DNA of 64,000 bases from Comamonas resistens (GCF_030064165.1 NZ_CP125947.1:1240001-1304000), one strand, 5' to 3'; numbered from the stretch's first letter, positions 15,608-27,330 are shown. The notes: generated by a model not told the origin, from the letters alone. Numbers and translations: made by a program.

Positions 15608-15639
15608 CTTGAAACCCCCTGTTTGACTATCAGATAAAT
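15608..15639 (+). promoter_or_regulatory. possible heat-shock (sigma-32) promoter element for clpB
   Basis: CTTGAAA at 15608-15614 equals the sigma-32 -35 consensus, in the gap upstream of clpB, a gene known to be heat-shock controlled. The expected C-rich -10 at 13-15 bases is not clear; CTATCAGATAAAT occupies that place. Only the -35 half is convincing. Confidence 0.3.
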
Positions 15640-15674
15640 GGCAATGAATCTGATTGGAGCGAAAGCGACAAACC

Positions 15675-18287
<2,613 letters not shown>

Positions 18288-18312
18288 GATCGGACTTTAG
18301 AGAGGTATTGCT

Positions 18313-18669
18313 TTGAACGATTTCGCCACCACCGCAACCCGTTGGGCCGTCCGCATCATGCTGATGCTGGTGGGCCTGGTGTTCTTCCTGTGCCTGATGG
18401 CCGTGGCGGCCCTGATCGCTTTGGCCTGGGGCGTGCGGGCCCTGTGGGCCAAGCTCACGGGTCAGCCCATCATGCCCATGAGCTTCGGCTCCATGAGCCC
18501 GTTTGCGGGCTGGCAGACGGTGTACCGCTCGGGTGCGGAGTGGATGGCGCAGTCGTCGGGCGATACCGACGCGAAAAAGGAAGCGCGCGAGACCCGTATG
18601 CGCCGTGGCGTTCTGCCCGGTACCGGTGAAGTGACCGATGTGCAGCCGCGCGAGGTCCATGAATCCTGA
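18313..18669 (+). CDS. small membrane protein of unknown function
   Basis: The 118-residue product has one or two membrane segments near its start (MLMLVGLVFFLCLMAVAALI and the following ALAWGVRAL). A polar tail ends in an Arg/Glu-rich stretch. I do not recognise a family. The start is a TTG at 18313 with AGAGGT six bases before it. It follows clpB closely and is closed by the terminator at 18694-18731, so it is probably co-transcribed with clpB. Confidence 0.72.
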   Translation: MNDFATTATRWAVRIMLMLVGLVFFLCLMAVAALIALAWGVRALWAKLTGQPIMPMSFGSMSPFAGWQTVYRSGAEWMAQSSGDTDAKKEARETRMRRGVLPGTGEVTDVQPREVHES

Positions 18670-18693
18670 TAGAGCTGCGAGCTGATCGCCAAC

Positions 18694-18731
18694 AAAGAGC
18701 CTGCGCTTGTATGTGTCAGGCTCTTTTTTTT
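18694..18731 (+). terminator. intrinsic terminator of the clpB unit
   Basis: AAAGAGCCTG (18694-18703) and CAGGCTCTTT (18717-18726) form a 10-bp perfect stem with a 13-nt loop, followed by a run of T to 18731. Confidence 0.88.
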
Positions 18732-18791
18732 ACGCGGTACTTACCTCGCTTGCGCTGAACTAAGGACGAATTCAAATTCTTCGAGGGCACA

Positions 18792-19154
18792 ATGGCAAAA
18801 AAGACATCTGAGCAAAAAGCTGCAGAGGAGCGCCGCTACATTGCAGCCTGCGGTGCCGCCAATGCACAAGAGCTGGAGCCTTTCCTGACGGATCCCAATC
18901 AAGCCATCCGGGCGACTGCAGCGATGAATCCTGATGCAGATGCCGAGATTCTTGACCGCTTTGCAGATGACAGGTTCTGGGGCGTGCGCATGGAAGTCGT
19001 TCGCCATGCCAAAGTCGGCGAAGCCACGCTGCGCCGCTTGCTGGAGTCGAGGCCGGCGAAGCGTGGCTTGGTACACCATGCCGCGCGCGCCAAGCTGGAA
19101 GAGCGCGGCATCGCATTTGGCGCAGATGGCATGCCGCTGGAGATGCCTGGATGA
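18792..19154 (+). CDS. LRV/HEAT-like repeat protein
   Basis: This 120-residue soluble protein shows helical repeats of the leucine-rich-repeat-variant kind. AIRATAAMNPDADAEILDRF is followed by FWGVRMEVVRHAKVGEATLR, each pairing a VR-type helix with a short second helix. The Cys cluster found in the nitrogen-fixation LRV protein is absent. The N-terminus is Lys-rich (MAKKTSEQKAAEE). Such repeats bind other proteins; the partner is unknown. It stands alone between a terminator and the aldehyde dehydrogenase. Confidence 0.7.
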   Translation: MAKKTSEQKAAEERRYIAACGAANAQELEPFLTDPNQAIRATAAMNPDADAEILDRFADDRFWGVRMEVVRHAKVGEATLRRLLESRPAKRGLVHHAARAKLEERGIAFGADGMPLEMPG

Positions 19155-19228
19155 GGGGATGCTGGTCCGATACAGGCACTGGCTTGGGTAAGAATGAAAA
19201 CGCGTGAACAGAGGTTTTGAAGACAGGC

Positions 19229-20668
19229 ATGAACTACATGGACTTGCACCGCATCTTTGACTTGCAATACCAAGCCAGCCGCGCGCAGGTTGATGTACCT
19301 GTGCTGGTGCGCCGTGAGCGTTTGCTGCGCCTGCAGAAGATGCTGGATGAGAATGGCGAGCAGCTTTGCACCGCAGTGCAGCAGGATTTTGGCGTGCGCT
19401 CCGAGCGCTGGACCGAGATGCTGGATCTGATGCTGGTGCGAAACATGCTCAAGCACACGCTCAAGCATCTGGGCAAGTGGGCCAAGCGCCAGCGCGTGCG
19501 CACGCCGCTGATGCTGCAGCCGGGCAAGGCCTGGGTGGAGCGCCAGCCTTTGGGCGTGGTCGGTGTGATCTCGCCCTGGAACTATCCGATTCAGCTGTCG
19601 CTGGCACCTGTCATCACGGCATTGGCCGCAGGCAATCGAGTCATGCTCAAGCCCAGCGAGCTGACACCACATACCTCTGCCAAGCTGGCGCAACTCGTGG
19701 CCCAGTTTTTTGCGCCAGAGGAGTTCTGCGTCATCGAGGGCGATGTGGGCGTGGCGACGCAGTTTTCAGGCCTGCAGTTCGACCATCTGCTGTTTACAGG
19801 TTCGACGGCTGTGGGACGCCGCGTGGCACAAGCCGCGGCCGTGCACCTGACGCCGACGACGCTGGAGCTGGGTGGCAAATCGCCTTGCATCATTGCCCAG
19901 GATTGCGATATCGAAGCCGTGGCGCTCAAGGTGGCCTACGGCAAGCTGGTCAATGCAGGCCAGACCTGCATTGCCCCTGACTATGTGTTGCTGCCACGCG
20001 GGCAGGAACTGGTCTTTGCCGAGGCTTTCAAGGCGGCGGTGCAGAGGCTGTACCCGCGCATCTCGGGCAATCCCGACTACACGGCCATCATCAGCAAGCG
20101 TCATCTGGCGCGGCTCAAACAGATGCTGCGGCAGGCGCAGAGCCTGGGTGCGCAAGTGCACTGGATGCATGAGGCGGCCGCTCCGGCAGCCGACGGCGAC
20201 AGCACTGCCTGGGGTGATGCGGTGGAGCGTCAGCTGGCTCCAGCTCTGGTCTTTGGCACCACGGGCGAGATGCAGCTCATGCAGGAAGAGATCTTTGGCC
20301 CCATCCTGCCCGTCATCTCATACGAGCGCATTGAAGATGTGATCAATGCCATCAATGCCAGCCCCAGGCCGCTGGCGCTGTACTGGTTTGGCAACGATGA
20401 GGCCGAGCGCGATGCGGTGCTGACCCGCACCGTCAGCGGTGGTGTCTGCGTGAATGACACCCTGCTGCATGTGGCCCATGACAACCTGCCTTTTGGCGGT
20501 GTGGGAGACAGTGGCTGGGGTGCTTATCACTCGGAGCAGGGCTTTTTGCGCTTTGTCCATCAGAAGGCGGTCTTTGTGCAGTCGCGTTGGGCTGCGACGT
20601 CCTTGCTGTATCCACCGTTCGGCGAGAAATTCGACCGCATGATGGACTTCATGCGACGCTGGCTTTGA
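19229..20668 (+). CDS. aldehyde dehydrogenase, coniferyl-aldehyde dehydrogenase type
   Basis: This NAD(P)-dependent aldehyde dehydrogenase (479 residues) is closest in style to coniferyl-aldehyde dehydrogenases, which oxidise aromatic or fatty aldehydes. The cofactor site is VVGVISPWNYPIQL and FTGSTAVGRRVA. The catalytic residues are E213 in LELGGKSPC and C247 in NAGQTCIAPDYV. A hydrophobic/aromatic C-terminus (SLLYPPFGEKFDRM) is typical of the membrane-associated subgroup. ATG 19229 is preferred; a TTG four codons earlier is in frame. Actual substrate cannot be read from sequence. Confidence 0.9.
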   Translation: MNYMDLHRIFDLQYQASRAQVDVPVLVRRERLLRLQKMLDENGEQLCTAVQQDFGVRSERWTEMLDLMLVRNMLKHTLKHLGKWAKRQRVRTPLMLQPGKAWVERQPLGVVGVISPWNYPIQLSLAPVITALAAGNRVMLKPSELTPHTSAKLAQLVAQFFAPEEFCVIEGDVGVATQFSGLQFDHLLFTGSTAVGRRVAQAAAVHLTPTTLELGGKSPCIIAQDCDIEAVALKVAYGKLVNAGQTCIAPDYVLLPRGQELVFAEAFKAAVQRLYPRISGNPDYTAIISKRHLARLKQMLRQAQSLGAQVHWMHEAAAPAADGDSTAWGDAVERQLAPALVFGTTGEMQLMQEEIFGPILPVISYERIEDVINAINASPRPLALYWFGNDEAERDAVLTRTVSGGVCVNDTLLHVAHDNLPFGGVGDSGWGAYHSEQGFLRFVHQKAVFVQSRWAATSLLYPPFGEKFDRMMDFMRRWL

Positions 20669-20678
20669 GCGACTGGCG

Positions 20679-20697
20679 AAGCCTATTGCAGGCTTTG
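20679..20697 (+). terminator. weak hairpin after the aldehyde dehydrogenase
   Basis: AAGCCT (20679-20684) and AGGCTT (20690-20695) form a 6-bp stem, but there is no proper T-run after it. The rest of the gap to 20937 is moderately AT-rich and shows no gene or clear promoter. Confidence 0.3.
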
Positions 20698-20937
20698 CCT
20701 TCAATCAGGGCTTTGGGTAGCGAGCACGTTTAGTATCAAATAGTGCTCAAACCTAATATGAACGCGGGCTTGCTGCTCTGGTTAGGGTAGCGCATAGCAC
20801 ATAGATTGCTGCAGGGCAAGAAATTGCGAACAGCCGTAGTCGAACACATGGCTAACCAATGTGCTTTGCGCCAAAACTCTGAATATGTAGACAATTACGC
20901 CCTTTCTATTCTTACATGTTTCCGTTCCGGTTTTTCC

Positions 20938-21462
20938 ATGTCTAGTATCCAGGTCCGTCCCGCTACTCTTCGCGATGCAAAAGCGATTGCCCAGATCCAT
21001 ACTGCTTCCGCACTGGAGGCTTACCGAGGTCTGGTTCCCGATGATCAACTGAAGGCCATGTCCTCTGTTGAAAAGCGTCAGGCTTACTGGCGCGAAGCCA
21101 TTGAATACTGTGAGCCCCAGGTCCAGGTCGCCATCGACGGTGACAAGATCGTGGGCTTTGTCGGCTTTGACCGCTCCCGTGATGAAAAATCCCGCCAGAC
21201 CACTGGTGAGATTTGGGCCATCTATGCGGCTCCTACCCATTGGAACCAAGGTGTTGGTGTTGCCCTGTGGGACGCTGCGCGCGATGGTCTGCTGGAAGAA
21301 GGCTGCACCAACGTGACAGCCTGGATTCCTCTGCGCAACGAGCGCGCTCTGCGCTTCCATGAAATGGCTGGCTTCAAGCGCGAAATGTCCACGGCCAAAA
21401 CGGCTGTGATCGGCAGCATCAAGATTGAAGAAGTGCGCGTCAAGCGCCCTCTGAACGGCTGA
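20938..21462 (+). CDS. GNAT-family N-acetyltransferase
   Basis: The 174-residue product is a GNAT acetyltransferase that moves acetyl from acetyl-CoA to an unknown amine. It has the start VRPATLRDAKAIAQIHTAS, the strand GFVGFDRSRDE, the acetyl-CoA loop region IYAAPTHWNQGVGVALWDAA (a V where Q/R-x-x-G-x-G/A usually has a small basic change) and the C-terminal ERALRFHEMAGFKRE. The ATG at 20938 gives the normal length. The methyltransferase gene begins 25 bases after its stop, so the two may form a modification operon. Confidence 0.87.
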   Translation: MSSIQVRPATLRDAKAIAQIHTASALEAYRGLVPDDQLKAMSSVEKRQAYWREAIEYCEPQVQVAIDGDKIVGFVGFDRSRDEKSRQTTGEIWAIYAAPTHWNQGVGVALWDAARDGLLEEGCTNVTAWIPLRNERALRFHEMAGFKREMSTAKTAVIGSIKIEEVRVKRPLNG

Positions 21463-21487
21463 TTGCCGTTGCTTTGAAAGACAGGCC

Positions 21488-22687
21488 GTGAAGACCCCCA
21501 GCAACAATGTCGCGGCCTCAGTCTCCGCTCCAGCAACTGCTTTCGAACTGCTGCAATGGCAGGAACAGGACAAGGCCAGCACGGCCTTGTGGCGCACCGG
21601 AAGCAGCTTGCCCAAGCCTCGTCGCATAGAGATTGCTGACGACACCATGCCCGCTGATACGGCGTTTCGCCATATCAGCGAGGGGGCGTCGTTGCTGTGG
21701 CGTGGCGATTTTCAGAATGCCCGCCAGTTGCTGCTGGCGCTGGGGCGCAGGCTGGACAAGAAGTCGCGACGCAAGCCTTCGGCTGCGGCCGGCTTTCCCC
21801 ATGCTTTTCATTTGTTTCGACAAACCCAGGCTCAGCGTGCGCGCATGCTGGCCAGTCTGCTGATCGAGCTGGACGAGCACTGGCACTGCAGCTTGCGCCG
21901 CGCGCCAGACTGGCGTGTTGCCTGCAGCGAAAGCTGGGGCACTGTGGCTGTGCAGGCTGAGGCCCGTACGGTGCTGGTGCCGCTGCGTGATTTGCTGGGT
22001 GTGGTGGGCGCACATGAGTGGCGCAAAAAGGGCGTGGAGATTGCTGCGCTGGATGGTGCCCGCATTCATGCCCACTATGGCGTTTTCTCGCCCGTACGCG
22101 GCGAGTACCTCGATCTGGTCATGCGTGCCCCGTTGCCTGCAGCTGGCGTAAGCCAGGCCTGGGATATCGGCACGGGCACCGGTGTGCTGGCTGCGGTGTT
22201 GCTCAAGCGCGGCGTGAAGTCCGTGGTGGCCACCGATATGAGCGAACGTGCGCTGGCCTGCGCGGGTGAGAACCTGCAGCGGCTCGGTCAGGCTGCCAAG
22301 GTCGAGCTGCAGCGCACAGATCTGTTTCCCCAGGGGCAGGCAGGGCTGATTGTCTGCAATCCACCATGGCTGCCCGGCAAGGCAGCATCGCTGCTGGATC
22401 AGGCCATTTATGACGAAGACAGCCGCATGCTGCGCGGGTTTCTGCAGGGGCTGGCGATGCATTTGCTGCCCGGTGGTGAAGGCTGGCTCGTCATTTCCGA
22501 TCTGGCCGAGCATCTGAAGCTGCGTTCTCGTGAAGAGTTGCTGGCCTGGATAGCCTCTGCAGGCCTGAAGGTGTTGGGGCGTGAAGACATTCGCCCACAC
22601 CATGGCAAGGTGCAGGATCAGACAGATCCTTTGCATGCCGCTCGTGCTGCCGAGGTGACCTCGCTCTGGCGCCTGGCAGCGGCTTGA
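21488..22687 (+). CDS. SAM-dependent methyltransferase with NPPW motif
   Basis: This class I methyltransferase (399 residues) has the S-adenosylmethionine loop WDIGTGTGVLAAVLL, the acidic strand VVATDMSERAL and the catalytic-type motif IVCNPPWLPG. NPPW/Y motifs are found in enzymes that methylate amide or ring nitrogens (PrmC, PrmB, RlmG, adenine-N6). The first 200 residues are an unassigned N-terminal part with no membrane segment, so the target could be protein or RNA. The start is a GTG at 21488. Its stop and that of the convergent gene are six bases apart. Confidence 0.85.
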   Translation: MKTPSNNVAASVSAPATAFELLQWQEQDKASTALWRTGSSLPKPRRIEIADDTMPADTAFRHISEGASLLWRGDFQNARQLLLALGRRLDKKSRRKPSAAAGFPHAFHLFRQTQAQRARMLASLLIELDEHWHCSLRRAPDWRVACSESWGTVAVQAEARTVLVPLRDLLGVVGAHEWRKKGVEIAALDGARIHAHYGVFSPVRGEYLDLVMRAPLPAAGVSQAWDIGTGTGVLAAVLLKRGVKSVVATDMSERALACAGENLQRLGQAAKVELQRTDLFPQGQAGLIVCNPPWLPGKAASLLDQAIYDEDSRMLRGFLQGLAMHLLPGGEGWLVISDLAEHLKLRSREELLAWIASAGLKVLGREDIRPHHGKVQDQTDPLHAARAAEVTSLWRLAAA

Positions 22688-22693
22688 CGGCTT

Positions 22694-23227
22694 TCAGGCC
22701 AGGCTTTCTTCCCTCTCTGTTTCGCTGGCGTCATCGCTGTATGCGAGTAGGGCGGCCAGTCTCTCGCGCAGCGACTGGGCCCGTTCTTCGCCCGCATGCT
22801 CATGCACGGCATGCAGCAGCTTCAGGCCGGCTTCTTGCAGGGCAGGCAGGTCTCTGGCTTCGCGCAACTGTGCGCGCAGTTGCTGAGCCAGTTGCTCATG
22901 GCGGTTGGCAAACAGGCGCTCGCACATATCGAAAAGATACATGCGGGTGCCTGCCATATTGATGCTGCTGGTCGCGGGCTCAGCTGGCTTGGCAGCAACA
23001 GCCTGCGGAGTGGGGGCTGGGCTGCCACTCTCGCCGGACTGCCATTGCAGATAACCTTGCTCCATCAACTGTCGTGCCAGTTCGGCATGATCGCTACCCA
23101 GCATGCGCTGCAGGTCGTCAAGGCTTCTGCCGCCGGCCATTAGAAGAACGGAGCGCGCGCGCTGGGGCAGCTGACGGGATCCGGGCTGCAGTTCTTCGAT
23201 GGCCTTGGCGGTTTTTTGCAAAATCAT
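22694..23227 (-). CDS. protein of unknown function
   Basis: I do not recognise this 177-residue protein. It is soluble and mostly helical: MILQKTAKAIEELQPGSRQL, then ARSVLLMAGGRSLDDLQRML and LARQLMEQGYLQW, which could be a small winged-helix-like part. A Pro/Ala linker follows, then a helical second half (MYLFDMCERLFANRHEQLAQ). ATG 23227 is chosen over in-frame ATGs upstream because the similar-looking domain begins there. It is convergent with the methyltransferase. Confidence 0.65.
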   Translation of the reverse strand: MILQKTAKAIEELQPGSRQLPQRARSVLLMAGGRSLDDLQRMLGSDHAELARQLMEQGYLQWQSGESGSPAPTPQAVAAKPAEPATSSINMAGTRMYLFDMCERLFANRHEQLAQQLRAQLREARDLPALQEAGLKLLHAVHEHAGEERAQSLRERLAALLAYSDDASETEREESLA

Positions 23228-23348
23228 GAAACTGTGGCGCGGTGCGTGTAAAAAAGTGTTATTGCGCTTATTGCACCCAAAGTCTGTGACAGACATGTGA
23301 ATACCAGCCTTCTGCAGACTGGATGAGTTCATTGCTTGCTTCTGGATT

Positions 23349-23396
23349 AATAGCTTTCAGCGCTTGATATATAAGCGCTACAAGCCGTTTTGATAT
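23349..23396 (+). repeat. dispersed palindromic repeat, family 1, copy E
   Basis: It reads AATAGCTTTCAGCGCTTGAT, ATATAAGCGCTACAAGCCG, TTTTGATA. It ends 10 bases before the dusC ATG, so it forms most of the dusC leader. Confidence 0.7.
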
Positions 23397-23405
23397 GTAT
23401 TTGAG

Positions 23406-24452
23406 ATGAGACTGCTGCTTGCGCCCATGGAGGGGCTGCTGGATTTTGTGCTGCGTGATGTGCTGACCCGTGTGGGTGGGGCGGATCGCTGCGTCTCCGA
23501 GTTCATCCGCATCAGCGGCACTTTGCTGCCGGACAAGGTGTATCTGCGCACCATGCCGGAGCTGCGCAATGGCAGCAAGACCCTGGCAGGTGTGCCTGTG
23601 CGCGCGCAGTTGCTGGGGTCCGACCCTGTCAGCATGGCTGAGAACGCCGCGAATCTGGCCCGCCTGGGACCTGAGGGCATTGACCTGAACTTTGGTTGCC
23701 CGGCCAAGGTGGTCAACCGCCACGGAGGTGGGGCTTCACTGCTGCAGGATCCCGAGCAGATTGGGCGCGTGGTGGAAGCCGTGCGCCGTGCCGTGCCCGC
23801 GCAGATGCCGGTGTCGGCTAAGATGCGGCTGGGCTTTAACGACCGTGCCTTGATGATCGAGTGCGCCCAGGCCATGGAGCAGGGCGGTGCCTGTGAGATC
23901 GTTGTCCATGCGCGCACCAAGCTTGATGGTTATCGCCCTCCTGCGTATTGGGAAGAGATTCCACGCATCCGCGATGCGGTGCAGGTGCCTGTGGTTGCCA
24001 ACGGCGAGATATGGACCGTGGAGGAGGCGCTGCGCTGTCGCGAGGTATCGGGCTGTGACGACCTGATGCTGGGCCGTGGCATTGTGGCCGACCCCGGGCT
24101 GGCCCTGGCGATCCGCAATGCCGTGGAGCAGGGCGGCAGCACCACGGCTGCAGGCATAGCCTGGCTGCAACTGGTGCCCCAGGTGCAGCGCTTTTGGGAA
24201 ATGGTCTGTGCCGATCTGGAGCCGCGCCAGAGGGCGGGACGGCTCAAGCAGTGGCTGAATCTGATGCGCAGGCGCTTCCCTGAAGCGGAAGTGGCCTATC
24301 AGGAGGTGCGTACGCAGACCGATCAGCGCGCCATCAGCGACTGGGTGGCGGCCTTGTCCCAGCGCGATCTGCAGCTGGAATGGCGCTGGCCAGAGCGAGC
24401 GGAAGTCACAGCAGGCTGTCAGGAGCCAGAGGCCCAATCAGCTGCAGCATGA
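23406..24452 (+). CDS. dusC: tRNA-dihydrouridine synthase, DusC type
   Basis: DusC (348 residues) is an FMN enzyme that reduces a specific uridine (U16 in E. coli) in tRNAs. The start MRLLLAPMEGLLDFVLRDVL and the catalytic C98 in DLNFGCPAKVVNRHGGG are hallmarks; VHARTKLDGYRPPAYWE and GNGEIW-like VVANGEIWTVEEA support the DusC branch. The C-terminal domain is somewhat longer than in E. coli. The last 47 bases overlap, in opposite orientation, the end of the phospholipase D gene. Confidence 0.93.
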   Translation: MRLLLAPMEGLLDFVLRDVLTRVGGADRCVSEFIRISGTLLPDKVYLRTMPELRNGSKTLAGVPVRAQLLGSDPVSMAENAANLARLGPEGIDLNFGCPAKVVNRHGGGASLLQDPEQIGRVVEAVRRAVPAQMPVSAKMRLGFNDRALMIECAQAMEQGGACEIVVHARTKLDGYRPPAYWEEIPRIRDAVQVPVVANGEIWTVEEALRCREVSGCDDLMLGRGIVADPGLALAIRNAVEQGGSTTAAGIAWLQLVPQVQRFWEMVCADLEPRQRAGRLKQWLNLMRRRFPEAEVAYQEVRTQTDQRAISDWVAALSQRDLQLEWRWPERAEVTAGCQEPEAQSAAA

Positions 24453-26148
24453 TGCGCAGGCTGAGGCTGGCATCTGGCTCGGTGTAGGCGTCTGACAGGC
24501 CGCTGTCCTGCGGCGCGCGCCAGACCAGCTTGCCATCCTGGTCCAGCTGCACCATCCAGCTGTTTTCAGCCAGGCTTTCCTCGATGCTCTGAGTGGCCAG
24601 CTTGCTGAAAGTGTGGCTGGCAATCAATACCGCAATTTCGGTGTTCTGCAGCTGCGAGCGCATGTCCAGGTTCATGGAGCCTATGACAACCAGACGTCCG
24701 TCAATGACCAGCAGCTTGGAGTGCAGCATGGCGCGCGAGGTGCCGGAATTGCCGCCGCTGGAGCCGGTGCTGCCTGCGCGCAGGGCCGAACGGACATTGG
24801 CGGCCTCGCTGCGCATTTCATGCAGCTCTATGCCCATCTCCAGCAGCTTCTTGCGATGGCGGGCATAACCTGCATGGGCCAGCGGTGCATCGTTGGATGC
24901 AAGGGAGTTGGTCAGGATGCGTATGCGCACGCCGCGCTTTCGGGCGGCGCGAAACGCATCCATGATTTCATTGCCGGGCACAAAGTAGGGCGAGACGACC
25001 AGCAGATCGCGGCTGGAGGTTTTGATCAGGGCCAGCAAACCGTCCACCACCGAATCGGCATGCAGCACCGGAGCGGCACCAGCCAATGCCGTGGCGGGGA
25101 CTTTCAAGGAGGCCACGCCGCCGTTGTTGGTGGACGAGTTGGCGGATGCTGCTGTTTCGTTGCTGGTCTCGTCGTTTTCGCTGGGGATTTTGGTGGGGCT
25201 ATCGGCCAGAACCATGGCCTGTGCCCAGATCCAGGGCAGTTTTTGCAGGTCCAGTGGCTTGTCTTCAAGCTCTGGCTCAGAGTCACCATCGGCATGCAGG
25301 CCGGGGCTGGCATCTTCCTGATCGAACCGGGCCTTGAGCTGCAGCAGCTCTTTTTCGCTGATCAGCGATTGCACCGGATAGGCGCGCACATTGTTCCAAT
25401 AGCTGTCAAAGCTGCGCGACAGATCCTTGACGACAGGGCCGGCTGCGAGCACATCCACATCCACGAAGTTGCCGTCATTGGCGGCGTCGAAATAGGCGTC
25501 GCCCAGATTGCGGCCACCCATCACGCCCATGGCGTTATCTGCGACGAACAGCTTGTTGTGCATACGCTGCTGGGCACGCTGGAAGTCCGTCAGAATGGTC
25601 CAGGCTCGGCCCAGCGTGGAAGCGCGTGAGCCTGCCAGCGGGTTGAACATGCGCATTTCCACATTGGGCACAAAAGCCAGGCGCATGACCTGCGCATCGG
25701 GGCCGGTACTGTGAAAGTCATCGAGCAGCACGCGCACGCGCACGCCGCGCCGAGCCGCGTGGACAATGGCGTGCAGCAGCTTGCCGGTGCTGCGGTCCGC
25801 ATGAATGGCGTAGTACTGCAAGTCCAGCGTTTTCTGCGCGCTCTGCACCAGCGCGAGACGACTGCTGTAGGCATGCTGCGGGCCGTTCATCAAGACAAAA
25901 GCCGATGCCCCCGCCTTTGAACGAGCTGGCTTCACTTGGGCGATCATGGCGCCCAGATTGGTCTCTTGTGGCTTGGACAGAGCCTCCGAGACCGGCCTTT
26001 CCACATTCTTGGGCAGTGGCGCAGCGCAGCCGGCCAAAAGCATTGCACCAACTGCAAGCCCAAGCGCTGTGATGCGCTGTAGCCTGCGGGTGGCGTTGCT
26101 TGTGAAGGTGAAAAAAGGCCGGATCTGCATGTCTGGTTTGTAACCCAT
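24406..26148 (-). CDS. phospholipase D-like lipoprotein, cardiolipin synthase ClsC type
   Basis: Two HKD motifs, HNKLFVAD and HSKLLVID, show a two-domain phospholipase D enzyme. The length of 580 residues and N-terminal lipobox MLLAGC (Cys near residue 41) fit the ClsC/YmdC group, which makes cardiolipin from phosphatidylglycerol and phosphatidylethanolamine. Between the domains lies a Ser/Asn/Thr/Glu-rich insert (PTKIPSENDETSNETAA and more) not typical of the family. The start at 26148 is uncertain; ATG 26130 is equally possible. It follows ribD by 43 bases. The end overlaps dusC by 47 bases. Confidence 0.88.
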   Translation of the reverse strand: MGYKPDMQIRPFFTFTSNATRRLQRITALGLAVGAMLLAGCAAPLPKNVERPVSEALSKPQETNLGAMIAQVKPARSKAGASAFVLMNGPQHAYSSRLALVQSAQKTLDLQYYAIHADRSTGKLLHAIVHAARRGVRVRVLLDDFHSTGPDAQVMRLAFVPNVEMRMFNPLAGSRASTLGRAWTILTDFQRAQQRMHNKLFVADNAMGVMGGRNLGDAYFDAANDGNFVDVDVLAAGPVVKDLSRSFDSYWNNVRAYPVQSLISEKELLQLKARFDQEDASPGLHADGDSEPELEDKPLDLQKLPWIWAQAMVLADSPTKIPSENDETSNETAASANSSTNNGGVASLKVPATALAGAAPVLHADSVVDGLLALIKTSSRDLLVVSPYFVPGNEIMDAFRAARKRGVRIRILTNSLASNDAPLAHAGYARHRKKLLEMGIELHEMRSEAANVRSALRAGSTGSSGGNSGTSRAMLHSKLLVIDGRLVVIGSMNLDMRSQLQNTEIAVLIASHTFSKLATQSIEESLAENSWMVQLDQDGKLVWRAPQDSGLSDAYTEPDASLSLRIMLQLIGPLAPDSLL

Positions 26149-26191
26149 GAACGCAAAGGTAATTTGTCGGACGGAGACCGGCTGTGCGCGG

Positions 26192-27301
26192 CTAGAACGC
26201 AGAGCGGCCCTCAACTCTGGCCACGATGCGCAAGTCCGGGCCGACGCGTGCAACCTCATGCAGCTCCAGTGCAAGCCCTTTGTTCAAGTCGTCCAGAGGA
26301 CCGAAATTGGCGATGCCCATGGCTCCTGTGCCCAGCAGCTTGGGAGCCTGGTAGAGCAGAAACTCATCGACCAAGCCTTCACGGATCAGCGAGCCATTGA
26401 GCTTGAAGCCCGCCTCTACATGCAGCTCGTTGGTGCCACGTGCGGCCAAGTCGCGCAGCATGGCTGCAAGATCCACCTTGCCTGCTGCATTGGGCATGTG
26501 AATAACCGTAGCGCCTAGCGCTTGTAGCTGCTTGATCTTGAACTGGTCTGTACTGCAAGTGTAGATAAGGCAACCGCTAGGTGCTTGCAAAACATGAGCA
26601 CCCAGCGGAATGTCCAGTCTGCTGTCCACTACTGCCACCCGTGGTTGGCGGGGCGTTTCCACTTCACGCACATTCATCCGTGGGTTGTCCTCCAGCACGG
26701 TACCTATGCCTGTCAGGATGGTGCAGGCGCGGGCGCGCCAGGCATGGCCGTCAGCACGGGCCTCAGGCGAGGTGATCCACTGGCTTTTGCCGTTATGCAG
26801 TGCCGTCACCCCGTCGAGCGAGCTGGCGGCCTTCATGCGCACCCATGGCATGCCTCGGATCATGCGGCTGAAAAAGCCGATATTGAGTTCGCGCGATTCG
26901 GCAGCGCCCGGGCCGACTTCGACCTCAACGCCAGCCGCACGCAGGCGCTCGAAGCCGCGGCCTGCGACTTGGGGGTTAGGGTCGGTCAAGGCGCCTACCA
27001 CCTTGCCTATGCCTGCGGCCACCAGCGCATCGCAGCACGGGCCGGTGCGTCCGTGGTGGGAGCAGGGCTCCAGCGTCACATAAGCCGTAGCCCCGTGCAC
27101 CTCATTTCCCTTGGCGGCCGCATCACGCAGCGCCATGATCTCGGCGTGGGGGCCGCCTGCCTGCTGGGTAAAGCCCTGGCCGATGATCTGGCCAGCGTCA
27201 TTGACGATCACGCAACCGACACGCGGGTTGGGCGAAGAAAGAAAAAGCGCTTGAGCAGCCTGCTCAAACGCCTTGTTCATGAAGTGGGCAGAGGGTGTCA
27301 T
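26192..27301 (-). CDS. ribD: bifunctional riboflavin deaminase/reductase RibD
   Basis: RibD (369 residues) carries out the second and third steps of riboflavin synthesis, deaminating the pyrimidine and then reducing its ribosyl side chain. The zinc deaminase site is H52 and E54 in HAEIMAL plus C80 and C89 in LEPCSHHGRTGPC. The reductase half starts at about residue 145 (PWVRMKAASSLDGVTA) and includes ILTGIGTVLEDNP. It lies 29 bases downstream of pilE with weak ribosome site, and may be read from the pilus operon; no FMN riboswitch or other rib genes are in the window. Confidence 0.96.
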   Translation of the reverse strand: MTPSAHFMNKAFEQAAQALFLSSPNPRVGCVIVNDAGQIIGQGFTQQAGGPHAEIMALRDAAAKGNEVHGATAYVTLEPCSHHGRTGPCCDALVAAGIGKVVGALTDPNPQVAGRGFERLRAAGVEVEVGPGAAESRELNIGFFSRMIRGMPWVRMKAASSLDGVTALHNGKSQWITSPEARADGHAWRARACTILTGIGTVLEDNPRMNVREVETPRQPRVAVVDSRLDIPLGAHVLQAPSGCLIYTCSTDQFKIKQLQALGATVIHMPNAAGKVDLAAMLRDLAARGTNELHVEAGFKLNGSLIREGLVDEFLLYQAPKLLGTGAMGIANFGPLDDLNKGLALELHEVARVGPDLRIVARVEGRSAF

Positions 27302-27330
27302 GCCCAGGATGGTAATGCAGTGGGTAGGCT

